Below are positions 24,267-33,339 of a DNA stretch of 64,000 bases, piece after piece (the first letter of the stretch is position 1; the number at the start of each line of letters is the position of its first letter). This stretch comes from Streptomyces sp. BV286 (GTDB lineage: Bacteria > Actinomycetota > Actinomycetes > Streptomycetales > Streptomycetaceae), in the NCBI RefSeq assembly GCF_019090165.1, contig NZ_JAHRIB010000142.1:23850-87849 (forward strand). The letters are read 5' to 3'. A program made the translations under genes and the position numbers. The notes beneath the pieces are model-generated. The model searched no databases, was not told where the DNA came from, and was given only the letters and a program-made list of their open reading frames with translations.

Positions 24267-26009
24267 TCAACAGCGGTCGCGGACCTCGGTGAGGACGCCC
24301 TGTTCGGTCGCCAGGCGACGGTCGTGGCAGCCGTCCGAGCCGTACAGCCGGTAGCGCTCACTCGTCGTGCCGACGGCATGCCGCTGGTCGCGCGGCACGT
24401 TCGCGGTGTAGGTCGCGTCGCCCGCGTAACTGTCGTCGAGCCGGGACCACACGGTGCGCCGGCCGCCGCGTGTCTCCACGACGGACGCCCGGTCCCCCAG
24501 GGACAGGACGGTCCGCAGCCGGTCGCCGGCGCCGAGCGTCGTGGTGCCGTCCATGGTGTACGTGCGATGCGTGCGGGTCGTCGCGGCGGGCCCGGGTCCG
24601 TCCACGGTGACCGTCTCGTCGTCGGTCCAGGTCCCCTTGAGCGCGTCCGTGTTCTCGCCGTCGGTCCACCGGTGCACGGAGGTGTTGGCCAGCTCGCGGT
24701 CGACCGTGGTCGCGACCCGGCCGTGCGAGGTGTCGACATACCCGGACACGGTCAGCCGGTGCCCGGCCCCGGTGTCGAGGCGGTGTTCCGAACCCGGCGT
24801 GTACGTCGAGGTATTGGCGAGGTCACCGGCTCGGTGTGCGGTGAGCCCACCGGTGACGTGCCTGCTCTTCGCGTCCTGCCAGACGAGCACGTTCACGGGG
24901 ACGCTCCAGCCGCTCTGCCCCTCGGGTACGCCCACCACGGAGACGTCGATCCGGTGCGGGCGGCCGTCGTTGAGCAGTCCCGCGAACGGAGTCAGGTCGT
25001 ACTCCACGGGCTTGATGTCGAAGGCGCGCGGTCCCGGAATCACGTACCAGAGGAAGGGGTTGGACCAGCCTCCGGTCCACACCGTCGGGAACGGGGAGGC
25101 GATACCGGCGAGCCGGCCGTCGACCCTGATCTGCACCTCGCGGTAGGGGCCGTCCTCGGCCTTGCAGGAGTACGGCGCGGCGTCGGGCACCGTGAGGTAC
25201 CAGTACTCCTCGCAGCCACCGCCGGACCCGGTGGCGTACACCTCGGCGACGATGCGTTCGCTGTTGCGGGGCGTGGTGAGGGTGCCGTCCCGGAGGGTGA
25301 GGACGCGGTCCGGTGTGCTGCCCGGCCTCTTCTTCGGCGCGGTCGACTTGTCGGCGGCGTAGAACGTCAGGGCGACCTTGACGTCGATGATTCCCGTGTA
25401 CGTGTCGTCGACGACGTTGCCAATCAGCATCTCGACGTCGTGGCCCTCGCGGAACGTGTCGCTGTAGCGCGTGACGTCCTTCTCCACCGACCAGGCGATG
25501 CCGTCGGGCGAGGGTTGCGGGGTGGACGTCCGGAAGACCTCGACCCCGCCGATGTGCAGATAGCCCAGCCGGTCGAACTGCCGTCCCTGGACCTTGCCTT
25601 CGAGGCGCAGAACGACCTTGCTCCAGCGGTCGCCGCAGCCGCGCGGGGGCGCGTACGTGCCCTTGTAGGGCGTGAAGTCGCGGAACTGCGCCTCGGCCAC
25701 GGTCACTCGGCAGGACCTGCCGTCGGGCTTCGCGACGGGCGGGGCGGCGGTCAGGGGATCGTGCCAGTCGGTCCCGAACTCGGCCGGCGGGTCGACGGCG
25801 CGGGCGCCTCGGGGGCCTCGGGTGCTTTCGAGGCTCTGGGCGCCCTGGACAGCGGGGCGGACGGCCTGCCCGGAGGTGATTGCGGACCGGCCGGGCGGTG
25901 CGGCGGCCTGGGCGGGCGGTGTGGCGGCCTGGGCGGGTGCCGTTCCGAGGAGGGTGCTCGCCACGAGGGTCGCTCCGGCGAGCATGGACATGATGATCCG
26001 TCTTCTCAT
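24267..26009 (-). CDS. secreted PNGase A-like protein (peptide-N4-asparagine amidase family)
   Basis: A 580-residue exported protein resembling the plant and fungal peptide:N-glycosidase A family, which removes N-glycans from glycopeptides. A signal peptide occupies about 1-30 (LAGATLVASTLLGTAPAQAA). A low-complexity linker (30-85) follows, then two jelly-roll-like domains with DRWSKVVLRLEGKVQGRQFD near 128 and GIAWSVEKDVTRYSDTF near 165. Further cysteines suggest disulfides. The start at 26009 (MRRRIIMSM) is set by the signal peptide; the ribosome site is weak. No carbohydrate genes are adjacent. The family call rests on recalled sequence features, and the activity is unproven. Confidence 0.7.
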   Translation of the reverse strand: MRRRIIMSMLAGATLVASTLLGTAPAQAATPPAQAAAPPGRSAITSGQAVRPAVQGAQSLESTRGPRGARAVDPPAEFGTDWHDPLTAAPPVAKPDGRSCRVTVAEAQFRDFTPYKGTYAPPRGCGDRWSKVVLRLEGKVQGRQFDRLGYLHIGGVEVFRTSTPQPSPDGIAWSVEKDVTRYSDTFREGHDVEMLIGNVVDDTYTGIIDVKVALTFYAADKSTAPKKRPGSTPDRVLTLRDGTLTTPRNSERIVAEVYATGSGGGCEEYWYLTVPDAAPYSCKAEDGPYREVQIRVDGRLAGIASPFPTVWTGGWSNPFLWYVIPGPRAFDIKPVEYDLTPFAGLLNDGRPHRIDVSVVGVPEGQSGWSVPVNVLVWQDAKSRHVTGGLTAHRAGDLANTSTYTPGSEHRLDTGAGHRLTVSGYVDTSHGRVATTVDRELANTSVHRWTDGENTDALKGTWTDDETVTVDGPGPAATTRTHRTYTMDGTTTLGAGDRLRTVLSLGDRASVVETRGGRRTVWSRLDDSYAGDATYTANVPRDQRHAVGTTSERYRLYGSDGCHDRRLATEQGVLTEVRDRC

Positions 26010-26121
26010 GGGCGGAGTTCTACGGGGAGTTGGGCCGCGCCGCAATGAGCCCTCGGGTTCCCGCAGGGCGGACGTCTCGGGTTCCCGCGCGCCGGACGTC
26101 TCGGTTCCCGAGCGACGAATG

Positions 26122-26841
26122 TCAGGCCTTGAGATCCGCCTTGTCGCCCATCACCACGACCGGGTGGCTGTCCGGATCGAGGGTGCGCAACAGGTACTCC
26201 ATGCCCGACTTGGACAGGCTCACGCAGGCCGACGTACCACTCCCATGGTCCATGTGCAGCCAGATGCTGCCGCCCTTGGACTGGCCCTGCGGGCGTGTCG
26301 GGTCGTTCGGCGAGGTGCCCTTGACGCGGTTGTAGTCGATGGCGATGACGTAGTCGAAGTCGTTCCAGTGCGACTTCGCCCAGTAGTGCGGGGCCTGGAA
26401 GCCCGCGGACCGCGTGTACGGGAGCATGGCGCCCGGGTCGGCGAGGACGCCCCCCGCGTCGCTGAGCGTGAACACGCCCACAGGGCTGCGCTTGTCGTTC
26501 TCCCGGTGGTCGGTCGTCCAGCCCTTCTTGCCGTTGTGCCCTTTCCAGCTGCGGGTCTTGTCCCAGGTGGAGCCGGACTTGGTGTAGAGGACGATCGTGG
26601 AGTCCGCCGAGTCCTTGCCCTGCCCGTAGACCGCCACGACCTGGCGGGAGTTGGCGGGGATCTGCTTGTGCAGTGTGTCCCCGACATCGGGGATGCGCTT
26701 GAGGTCGACGGTGCGCGCCCGCTCGGGGCGGGACTCGTCGCCGGCCTGCCCATGACTCCCGCTCCCGCCGTCCGAACCGCCACAGGCCGCCAGGGACACC
26801 AGAAGGACACCGGAAACCGCGGCCGCGGCCGTCGTGCGCAT
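26122..26841 (-). CDS. L,D-transpeptidase (YkuD)-like lipoprotein
   Basis: A 239-residue lipoprotein. Residues 1-20 form a signal with lipobox SLAAC, then a Gly/Ser linker, then a YkuD-like catalytic domain. The active-site region WLHMDHGSGTSACVSLSKSG (about 200-219) supplies the histidine and the nucleophilic cysteine of the HxnSxxC type. KRSPVGVFTLSDAGG near 120 is the usual upstream motif. Members make 3-3 peptidoglycan cross-links or act on related wall substrates. ATG codons at 26859 and 26868 are alternative starts; 26841 has AGGCGG upstream and gives a compact signal. Confidence 0.8.
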   Translation of the reverse strand: MRTTAAAAVSGVLLVSLAACGGSDGGSGSHGQAGDESRPERARTVDLKRIPDVGDTLHKQIPANSRQVVAVYGQGKDSADSTIVLYTKSGSTWDKTRSWKGHNGKKGWTTDHRENDKRSPVGVFTLSDAGGVLADPGAMLPYTRSAGFQAPHYWAKSHWNDFDYVIAIDYNRVKGTSPNDPTRPQGQSKGGSIWLHMDHGSGTSACVSLSKSGMEYLLRTLDPDSHPVVVMGDKADLKA

Positions 26842-27049
26842 CGCACCGCCTATTCGCATGCGGTCCATCGTCGCACCACGATCCGGACGATTGCGCCCGG
26901 CCCCTCGGCTTCCCGGCCATAACCGGGCGCTCCGGGCCGAATCTTTGCCCTGCGGCGGAAAACCGTTTGCCTGCGGACACGCTGCGACGCGAACCTTGCA
27001 CGGTTTGTTGCCTCCCGCCCACCCCGTTCTCCAAGTCTCCTGGGACGTC

Positions 27050-28858
27050 ATGCAGATTCAAGACCTTCCGTATCCCGACCCGGGTGTGCCGGACGCACAC
27101 TCGGGGCCCCGGTTCCTGGTGTGGCTCGGCCGGAATCAGCTCGGCGGGCAGGTGAAGGCCCTGGTCTGGGGGCTGCTGCACTTCGTGTCCGTGTCCGCTC
27201 TGCCCTTCTGCGTCGGCTTCGCCGTCCAGGCCGTCGCGGACCGCTCCGGTGCGCGCCTCGGTCTCGCGGGCGGACTGATCGCGCTGAGCGGCCTCGGTAT
27301 CGCGCTGGGCGACACCATGCTGCACCGGGCCGCGATCACGAACTGGATCACCGCGGCCGCGCGCGTCCAGCAACTGCTGGCCCGCAAGACCGCCCTGCTC
27401 GGGTCCGCGCTGACACGACGGGTCGCGGCAGGTGAGATCGTCGCGGTCTCGACCGGTGACGTCGAGAAGATCGGCTGGTTCGTGGAAGCCGTGTCACGGT
27501 TCACCGCGGCCGCGGTGACCATCGTGCTGGTCTGTGCCGCCCTCGTCGTCTACCAGCCGGCGCTCGGTGTCGTCGTCGCCGTGGGTGTGCCCGTCCTGGC
27601 GCTGTCGGTACTGCCGCTGCTGCCCCGGGCCACCCGCCGCGCCGACTTCCAGCGGGAGAAGGCGGGGCACGCCACCGAACTGGCCTCCGACACCGTCGCG
27701 GGCCTGCGTGTGCTGCGCGGCATCGGCGGTGAGGAACTGTTCCTCGACCGCTACCGCCGTGCCTCGCAGGAGGTCCGGCACGCTGCCGTGCGCAGCGCCC
27801 GGATGTGGTCGCTGATCTCCGCGATCCAGGTCCTGCTGCCCGGGATCCTGCTGATCGCGGTCGTCTGGCACGGCGTGAACCTGGCCCGCGAGGGCCGGGT
27901 CACCGTCGGCGAGATGGTCACCGTGTACAGCGCGGTCATGATCCTCAGCTATCCGCTGCGGCACTTCGAGGAGATCGCGATGGCGTACTCCTTCTCCCGG
28001 CCGTCCGCCCAGCGCGCGGCACGGGTGCTGTCGCTGGAGCGGGCCACGGACGGTGAGGGCTCGCGCGAGGCCGTCGTACCGACCGGGGACCTGTACGACC
28101 CGGCTACCGGTCTGCTCGCGCCCGCCGGACGGCTCACCGCCGTGGTGTGCGGCAACCCGGACGCCGCCGGTGAACTGGCAGAGCGACTCGGCGGTCATAC
28201 CGCGGTCTCCTCGAACCTGCCGTCGGCGCTGGTCGGAGGTGTGCCGCTGGACGAACTGCCCCTGGATTCCGCCCGCAGTGCCGTCCTCGTCCAGGACAAG
28301 GATCCGGTCCTGCTCTCGGGAACGCTGCGCGAACTGCTCGACGTGCCCGCCTCGGGAGACGTCAGCCCCGAGGAGGCACTGTCCGCCGCACAGTGCGGTG
28401 ACGTCCTGGACGCGCTCGCCCAGGGAGCGCTGGATGCCGACGACCCGATGGACGCGCGGGTCACCGAACGCGGCCGCTCCCTGTCGGGCGGCCAGCGCCA
28501 GCGCCTCGCGCTGGCACGGTCGCTGATCACGGCGCCGGGCGTGCTGGTCCTGGACGAACCGACGTCCGCGGTCGACTCGCACACCGAGGCGCGGATCGCC
28601 GACGGAATCCGGTCGCTGCGCCAGGGACGCACGACGGTGGTGTTCACCTCGTCGCCGCTTCTCCTCGACCACGCGGACCGGGTCGTACTCGTCCACGAGG
28701 GCGAGGTGGCTGCGGTCGGCATGCACCGCGAACTGCTGCACAGCGAACCGCGATACCGCGCGGTGGTGACCCGTGAGACCGACGACGAAACCGCCGCGCA
28801 CGAACTGGGCCGCCTGCAGGAGCTGGAAGAACTGGAAGAAATCGAGGAGACCGCATGA
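27050..28858 (+). CDS. heterodimeric ABC exporter subunit with degenerate Walker A
   Basis: A 602-residue fused membrane-ATPase half-transporter. The six-helix domain is followed by an unusual ATPase domain. Where Walker A belongs (about 366-376) the sequence is CGNPDAAGEL, with no P-loop glycines or lysine. The signature LSGGQRQRLALARS (near 479) and Walker B VLVLDEPTSAVD (near 500) are intact, but the switch histidine is replaced (VVFTSSPLLLDHAD). It therefore cannot hold a normal ATP in its own P-loop and must depend on the next gene, to which it is coupled by an ATGA overlap. The C-terminus is Glu-rich. The ATG at 27050 follows GGGACGTC. Confidence 0.88.
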   Translation: MQIQDLPYPDPGVPDAHSGPRFLVWLGRNQLGGQVKALVWGLLHFVSVSALPFCVGFAVQAVADRSGARLGLAGGLIALSGLGIALGDTMLHRAAITNWITAAARVQQLLARKTALLGSALTRRVAAGEIVAVSTGDVEKIGWFVEAVSRFTAAAVTIVLVCAALVVYQPALGVVVAVGVPVLALSVLPLLPRATRRADFQREKAGHATELASDTVAGLRVLRGIGGEELFLDRYRRASQEVRHAAVRSARMWSLISAIQVLLPGILLIAVVWHGVNLAREGRVTVGEMVTVYSAVMILSYPLRHFEEIAMAYSFSRPSAQRAARVLSLERATDGEGSREAVVPTGDLYDPATGLLAPAGRLTAVVCGNPDAAGELAERLGGHTAVSSNLPSALVGGVPLDELPLDSARSAVLVQDKDPVLLSGTLRELLDVPASGDVSPEEALSAAQCGDVLDALAQGALDADDPMDARVTERGRSLSGGQRQRLALARSLITAPGVLVLDEPTSAVDSHTEARIADGIRSLRQGRTTVVFTSSPLLLDHADRVVLVHEGEVAAVGMHRELLHSEPRYRAVVTRETDDETAAHELGRLQELEELEEIEETA

Positions 28859-30645
28859 TCGGCGTGGCGCCACCGGCCTACGATCCGGCGGCCCCGACGA
28901 CCGCAGAGACCCTGCCCGTCGGCGCCCCCGCGACCGTACGCGCCTACGTGGCCGAACTCTTCCAACGGCACCGCCGGGCCTTCCTGGTACTCATCGCCGT
29001 CAACACGATCGCCGTCGTCTCCTCGATGGTGGGCCCCTATCTGCTGGGCTCCCTGGTCCAGCACGTCTCCGACGGCGCGGCGGCGGCGCGCGAGTTCCAC
29101 ATGGAGCGCACCGCCGCGCTGTTCGCCCTCGCCCTGGTCGTCCAGACCCTCTTCGTACGCCAGGTGCGGCTGCGCGGGGCCATGCTCGGTGAGCGGATGC
29201 TCGCCGACCTGCGCGAGGACTTCCTCGTGCGCGCCGTGGGGCTGCCGCCGGGCGTCCTGGAACGGGCCGGTACCGGCGACCTGCTGTCCCGGATCACCAC
29301 GGACATCGACCGGCTGGCCAACGCCATGCGCGAGGCCGTGCCGCAGCTGGCCATCGGTGTGGTGTGGGTGGCGCTGCTGCTCGGCGGGCTCGCGGTCACC
29401 GCGCCGCCGCTCGCGCCCGCGGTGCTGGTCGCCGTACCGCTGCTGGTGGTCGGCTGCCGCTGGTACTTCAAACGCGCACCGTCCGCCTACCGCTCCGAGG
29501 CCGCCGGCTACGCGGCCGTCGCCGCCGTGCTCGCCGAGACCGTGGACGCCGGGCGCACCGTGGAGGCGCACCGCCTCGGTGCGCGCCGCATCGGCCTCTC
29601 CGACCAGCGGGTCAGGGAATGGACCGCATGGGAGCGGTACACCCTGTGGCTGCGGTCGGTGCTCTTCCCGGTCATCAACGCCACGCATGTCACGGTCCTC
29701 GGCTCGGTCCTGATGATCGGCGGATACTTCGTCCTTCAGGGCTGGATCGGGGTGGGGCAACTGACGACGGGGGCCCTCATCGCGCAGATGCTCGTCGACC
29801 CGGTGGGCCTGATCCTGCGCTGGTACGACGAGCTTCAGGTGGCCCATGTCTCGCTGGCCCGGCTGGTGGGCGTCCGCGACATCGAGCCGGACGCGGGCGA
29901 CGGGACACTGGCCCCCGACGGACGCGACGTGCATGCCGAGCAGGTGCACTTCGGCTACCGGGCGGGCGTCGACGTCCTGCGCAAGGTCTCCCTGGAGGTC
30001 GCGCCCGGCACCCGGCTGGCCCTGGTCGGCCCGTCCGGCGCCGGCAAGTCGACACTGGGCAGGCTGCTCGCCGGGATCTACGCGCCCCGCTCCGGCCAGG
30101 TCACGCTGGGCGGCGCGGAACTCTCCCGCATGTCCGCGGAACGGGTTCGCTCCCATGTGGCGCTGGTCAACCAGGAGCACCACGTGTTCGTGGGCGCCCT
30201 GCGCGACAACCTGCTCCTCGCCCGCACGGGTGCCGACGACGCCGAGCTGTGGGCCGCCCTCGGCGCGGTCGACGCCGACGGCTGGGCCCGGGCGCTGGAC
30301 GACGGCCTCGACACCGAGGTCGGCTCGGGCGGGGTCGCTCTCACACCGGCCCAGGCCCAGCAGATCGCGTTGGCGCGCCTGGTGCTCGCCGACCCGCACA
30401 CGCTGGTCCTGGACGAGGCCACCTCGCTCCTGGACCCGCGAGCTGCCCGGAACCTGGAGCGCTCCCTGGCCCGGGTCCTCGACGGCCGCACCGTGGTCGC
30501 CATCGCGCACCGGCTGCACACCGCCCACGACGCGGACGTCATCGCCGTCGTCGAGAACGGCCGCATCAGCGAACTCGGCAGCCACGACCAGCTGGTCGCC
30601 GCGGACGGCGCGTACGCGGCACTGTGGCGGTCCTGGCACGGCTGA
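28855..30645 (+). CDS. heterodimeric ABC exporter subunit with degenerate signature motif
   Basis: A 596-residue partner of the preceding gene. After six membrane helices the ATPase domain has an intact Walker A GPSGAGKST near 391, Walker B LVLDEATSLLD near 516 and switch histidine AIAHRLHTAHDAD near 545. The signature that should read LSGGQ is LTPAQAQQIALAR (near 495). Its intact Walker A with the partner's intact signature gives one working ATP site, while the reciprocal site is dead on both faces. The substrate is unknown; both genes were probably a single exporter operon from the start, since the coupling is tight. Confidence 0.88.
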   Translation: MIGVAPPAYDPAAPTTAETLPVGAPATVRAYVAELFQRHRRAFLVLIAVNTIAVVSSMVGPYLLGSLVQHVSDGAAAAREFHMERTAALFALALVVQTLFVRQVRLRGAMLGERMLADLREDFLVRAVGLPPGVLERAGTGDLLSRITTDIDRLANAMREAVPQLAIGVVWVALLLGGLAVTAPPLAPAVLVAVPLLVVGCRWYFKRAPSAYRSEAAGYAAVAAVLAETVDAGRTVEAHRLGARRIGLSDQRVREWTAWERYTLWLRSVLFPVINATHVTVLGSVLMIGGYFVLQGWIGVGQLTTGALIAQMLVDPVGLILRWYDELQVAHVSLARLVGVRDIEPDAGDGTLAPDGRDVHAEQVHFGYRAGVDVLRKVSLEVAPGTRLALVGPSGAGKSTLGRLLAGIYAPRSGQVTLGGAELSRMSAERVRSHVALVNQEHHVFVGALRDNLLLARTGADDAELWAALGAVDADGWARALDDGLDTEVGSGGVALTPAQAQQIALARLVLADPHTLVLDEATSLLDPRAARNLERSLARVLDGRTVVAIAHRLHTAHDADVIAVVENGRISELGSHDQLVAADGAYAALWRSWHG

Positions 30646-31344
30646 GTGGGCGTGTCCTCGGGTCCTCCCGCCCCCTCGGGCCCTCCCACCACCTCGGGTT
30701 TTCCCGGGTCCGGGAGGACCCGTGCCGGCCGCGCCCATGCCGTCGGGGTCGCCGGCGGCCTCGGCCCCACGCGGACCGGTGGGGTCGTCGCCGGCGTCTC
30801 GGCGAGGCCTGGACCGGCCGGATCGCCACCGGTCTCGACCCGCTGCCCGCTCCGGGCCGCTCCGGGGCGTTCCAGGACCGGCCGCAACAGGCCGACGGTG
30901 CTCCGCGCACTCCCCTGCCGACCGGCTGACAGCGCACCGCCCCGGTCCGCGAGGGCGGGCCGCCTGCACACCACCAAGGTCCTCGAAGGCGGGCCGACAC
31001 CCGCACATGCCGGTCCGGGCGGGCAGGCCGGCGTCTGGCCGCCCGGCCCCGGGCGGGTCGGGGGCCGCAGCAGATCTGCTCGAGGCCGGGGCCGGGCTCC
31101 GCAGCGTCACGCTCGCGGCCCGCTTCCGCCCCTGGTGAGCGGGCCGGTCGCGCGTGGCCGGCCTCCGTGCCGTTGCGCGGTGTCGAAGAGGGGTGGAAGG
31201 GTGGATCTCGGCACCGGCTCGGGGAGCGCCCGGGAACCGACCGGTTCCGCGGGGTCCGTACGGGCGAGGCCTGGGCCGGGAAGTCCCCGTACCAGCCGCC
31301 GAGCGCGGTGACGACAGGCCGGCCCGCACCACCTGGAGGTAGCC
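30646..31344. other. long intergenic region
   Basis: About 700 bp with CCTCGGG/CCTCCC repeats at 30656-30720 right after the exporter, possibly a transcription end. A short plus frame ending at 31138 (RSVTLAARFRPW then stop) has good codon bias for about 25 codons and could be a gene tail remnant, but I cannot identify it. No complete gene is supported. The promoter of the DUF5709 gene must lie near the right end. Confidence 0.4.
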
Positions 31345-31815
31345 GTGAACAGCTCCGACGGATGGGGAGACGACGTCTACCAGCCCGACGGATCCGAGGT
31401 CCAGGACGACGCCGGGCTGCTGGACGCCGAGGACACCCTGGAAACCGACGGCGTGAGCGACCCCCTGGACCGCGGCTGGTCCCCTCCGGAGCGCCCCTGG
31501 GCGGTGGAACGCAGTGACGTGACAGCAGCTGGGCGGCAGCGCGGCGAGACCCTGGCCCAACGTCTGGCGGACGAACTGCCCGATGTCGTGGCAGCCGACG
31601 GCGACGGCATCGGAGACTGTCCCGACTCGGACGGGGAACCCCTGGACAACGAAGTGGGCGCCGTCCGCTCCGGACGTCTGGTGGCCCCCGACGAAGGCGC
31701 GCACGAGGACGAGGAGAGCGGGCTCATCGCCACCGACGTGGGCATCGACGGCGCGGCGGCCTCGGCGGAGGAGGCCGCCATGCACATCGTCGACGAGGAC
31801 GCCCTGTCCGGCTGA
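31345..31815 (+). CDS. DUF5709 domain protein
   Basis: A 156-residue acidic soluble protein of a streptomycete family of unknown function. Family hallmarks are GDDVYQPDG near 8, LDAEDTLETDGVSDPLDRGW near 27, GETLAQRLADELPDV near 67 and the C-terminal GRLVAPDEGAHEDEE and VGIDGAAASAEEAAMHIV. No membrane segment or cysteine cluster. The GTG start follows GGAGGTAGCC. The gene lies 72 bp before the L31 paralogue on the same strand. Confidence 0.85.
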   Translation: MNSSDGWGDDVYQPDGSEVQDDAGLLDAEDTLETDGVSDPLDRGWSPPERPWAVERSDVTAAGRQRGETLAQRLADELPDVVAADGDGIGDCPDSDGEPLDNEVGAVRSGRLVAPDEGAHEDEESGLIATDVGIDGAAASAEEAAMHIVDEDALSG

Positions 31816-31844
31816 CTCCGCCTCCGTCCCGCCCTGTCCGCTCC

Positions 31845-31868
31845 CCCGCTCCCGCTCCCGCTCCCGCT
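31845..31868. repeat. hexamer repeat CCCGCT, four copies
   Basis: Four tandem CCCGCT units sit in the 72-bp gap between the DUF5709 gene and the L31 gene, 20 bp upstream of the latter's start. No palindromic Zur box is seen there. Confidence 0.8.
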
Positions 31869-31887
31869 CCCCAAGCAAGGAGTTCCC

Positions 31888-32169
31888 ATGCAGCAGGACA
31901 AGCACCCCGACTACCAGTCCGTGGTCTTCCGTGACCGCGCCGCCGGGTACGCCTTCCTGACCCGGTCCACCGCGGCCAGCGACCAGACGATCGAGTGGGA
32001 CGACGGCCGGACGTACCCGGTCGTGGACGTGGAGATCTCCTCGGAAAGTCACCCCTTCTACACCGGCAAGGCCAGGACGGTGGACACCGAGGGGCGAGTC
32101 GCACGCTTCGAGAAGCGGTACGGCGGCGGGGACCGGAGCGAGGCACCGGGCGGGGGCGACGAGGCCTGA
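31888..32169 (+). CDS. rpmE2: 50S ribosomal protein L31 type B (zinc-free)
   Basis: A 93-residue C-minus paralogue of L31. It has KHPDYQSVVFRD, FLTRSTA and IEWDDGRTYPVVDVEISSES HPF-type motifs of the B form and no cysteine, so it lacks the zinc-binding CxxC pair. Such paralogues replace zinc-binding L31 during zinc starvation. The ATG follows AAGGAG. Unlike many streptomycete zinc-free ribosomal proteins it stands alone, without rpmG/rpmB/rpmF partners, and I see no Zur site upstream. The last 13 residues are a variable Gly/Glu tail. Confidence 0.92.
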   Translation: MQQDKHPDYQSVVFRDRAAGYAFLTRSTAASDQTIEWDDGRTYPVVDVEISSESHPFYTGKARTVDTEGRVARFEKRYGGGDRSEAPGGGDEA

Positions 32170-32399
32170 TCCCACCTGGACGTCTACGCCCCCGAGGCCG
32201 GCGGCGGCAAGGCCGGGCGGGCTGAGGAAGCGGCGCCGCCTGGCCGCGGCACCAGGTGAGCGGCCACCAGGAGCGCTTGGCGCACCCACAGCAGCGGGCC
32301 GCCGGACGACGGCACTGCGCGAGGAGCCGCTCGCGGCGCCCGGCCCGGGGAACGACGTGCCTGGTCGACCGATGGCGCCTGCCCCTCCGGCTCGGGTCC

Positions 32400-33194
32400 T
32401 CAGATGAAGTTGAGTGCCGCGGCGCAGCCCACCCCGCCCAGCAGCATGAACGCGGGCATCAGTACCTTCAGCTCCACCCAGCTGCCCGCCCTGAACCGCA
32501 ACACCTTCGGCGGCCCGATGGGATACCACCGCTTGCGGCCGATCGGGATCGGCCACAGGATCGGGCATCCCGAGACCGTCAGCGCGTCCCCGATGTCGTG
32601 CACCAGCGCGCCGAGGACGATCGGCAGGCCGAGCCACAGGTACTCCTGGCCCGGTGCCGAGAACAGCCAGTCCGAGCCGTTCCCCGGCTTGTCCAGTACT
32701 CCCGCGACGATCCACGCGCTCGTCGCGGCCAGCAGCCAGACCAGGACGTCGGCACTGGAGCCACGGGTGGCCCGCCACAGCAGCCCTTCGATGGCAAGCA
32801 CCAAGTGCACGAACAGGAGGGCGAGAACCGCCCAGCGCCCTCCCGTGATCGCGGCGACCGATGCGCCGGCGCCGATCATCACCGCCCACAGCCAGGTGTG
32901 CGTCAGGGTGCGGTGGCCTCCCGAGCGGCGCGGGTCGCCGGGCTTCTTCGTCCCCTTGTAGACCGCGTACGAAAGCTTGTCGACGATCTCGCACAGGCCC
33001 CTCGAGATGGGACCGAAGGCGCGCGAGATGGTGGCCGCCTTGTGGTCCAGATCCGGAGCGAGCGCGGCGCCCGCGCAGATCAGCGCGCCGGTCAGGAGGA
33101 CCGGCCAGGGCATCGTGTGACCGGTGGCGGCTGCCGCCGCTCCGACGCCCAGCCAGGCCGCAGCCCCGGACAGTGAGTGTGCTGGTCCCATCAT
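32400..33194 (-). CDS. membrane metal-dependent hydrolase family protein (YdjM/DUF457-like)
   Basis: A 264-residue integral membrane protein. MMGPAHSLSGAAAWL at the start, APDLDHKAATISR near 55, GGHRTLTHTWLWAV near 88 and GALVHDIGDALTVSGCP near 196 match the conserved His/Asp pattern of the YdjM-type family; about six hydrophobic segments are present. The biological substrate is unknown. The start at 33194 gives the family's usual N-terminus; the frame continues upstream into the divergent helicase promoter region and that part is unlikely to be translated. Confidence 0.8.
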   Translation of the reverse strand: MMGPAHSLSGAAAWLGVGAAAAATGHTMPWPVLLTGALICAGAALAPDLDHKAATISRAFGPISRGLCEIVDKLSYAVYKGTKKPGDPRRSGGHRTLTHTWLWAVMIGAGASVAAITGGRWAVLALLFVHLVLAIEGLLWRATRGSSADVLVWLLAATSAWIVAGVLDKPGNGSDWLFSAPGQEYLWLGLPIVLGALVHDIGDALTVSGCPILWPIPIGRKRWYPIGPPKVLRFRAGSWVELKVLMPAFMLLGGVGCAAALNFI

Positions 33195-33339
33195 GGCCGT
33201 GCCCCGCCCCATTCCGCTTGTACTGACAGCCAGTTGCCCCAGTGCGCTGACGCCCTGTCGGCGCCACAGCGTAGCGTTCGTGATCTTCGGCCCCGCATCC
33301 GATTCCCTCATCGGGTGGGATCACAGGCAAGATGGGGTC

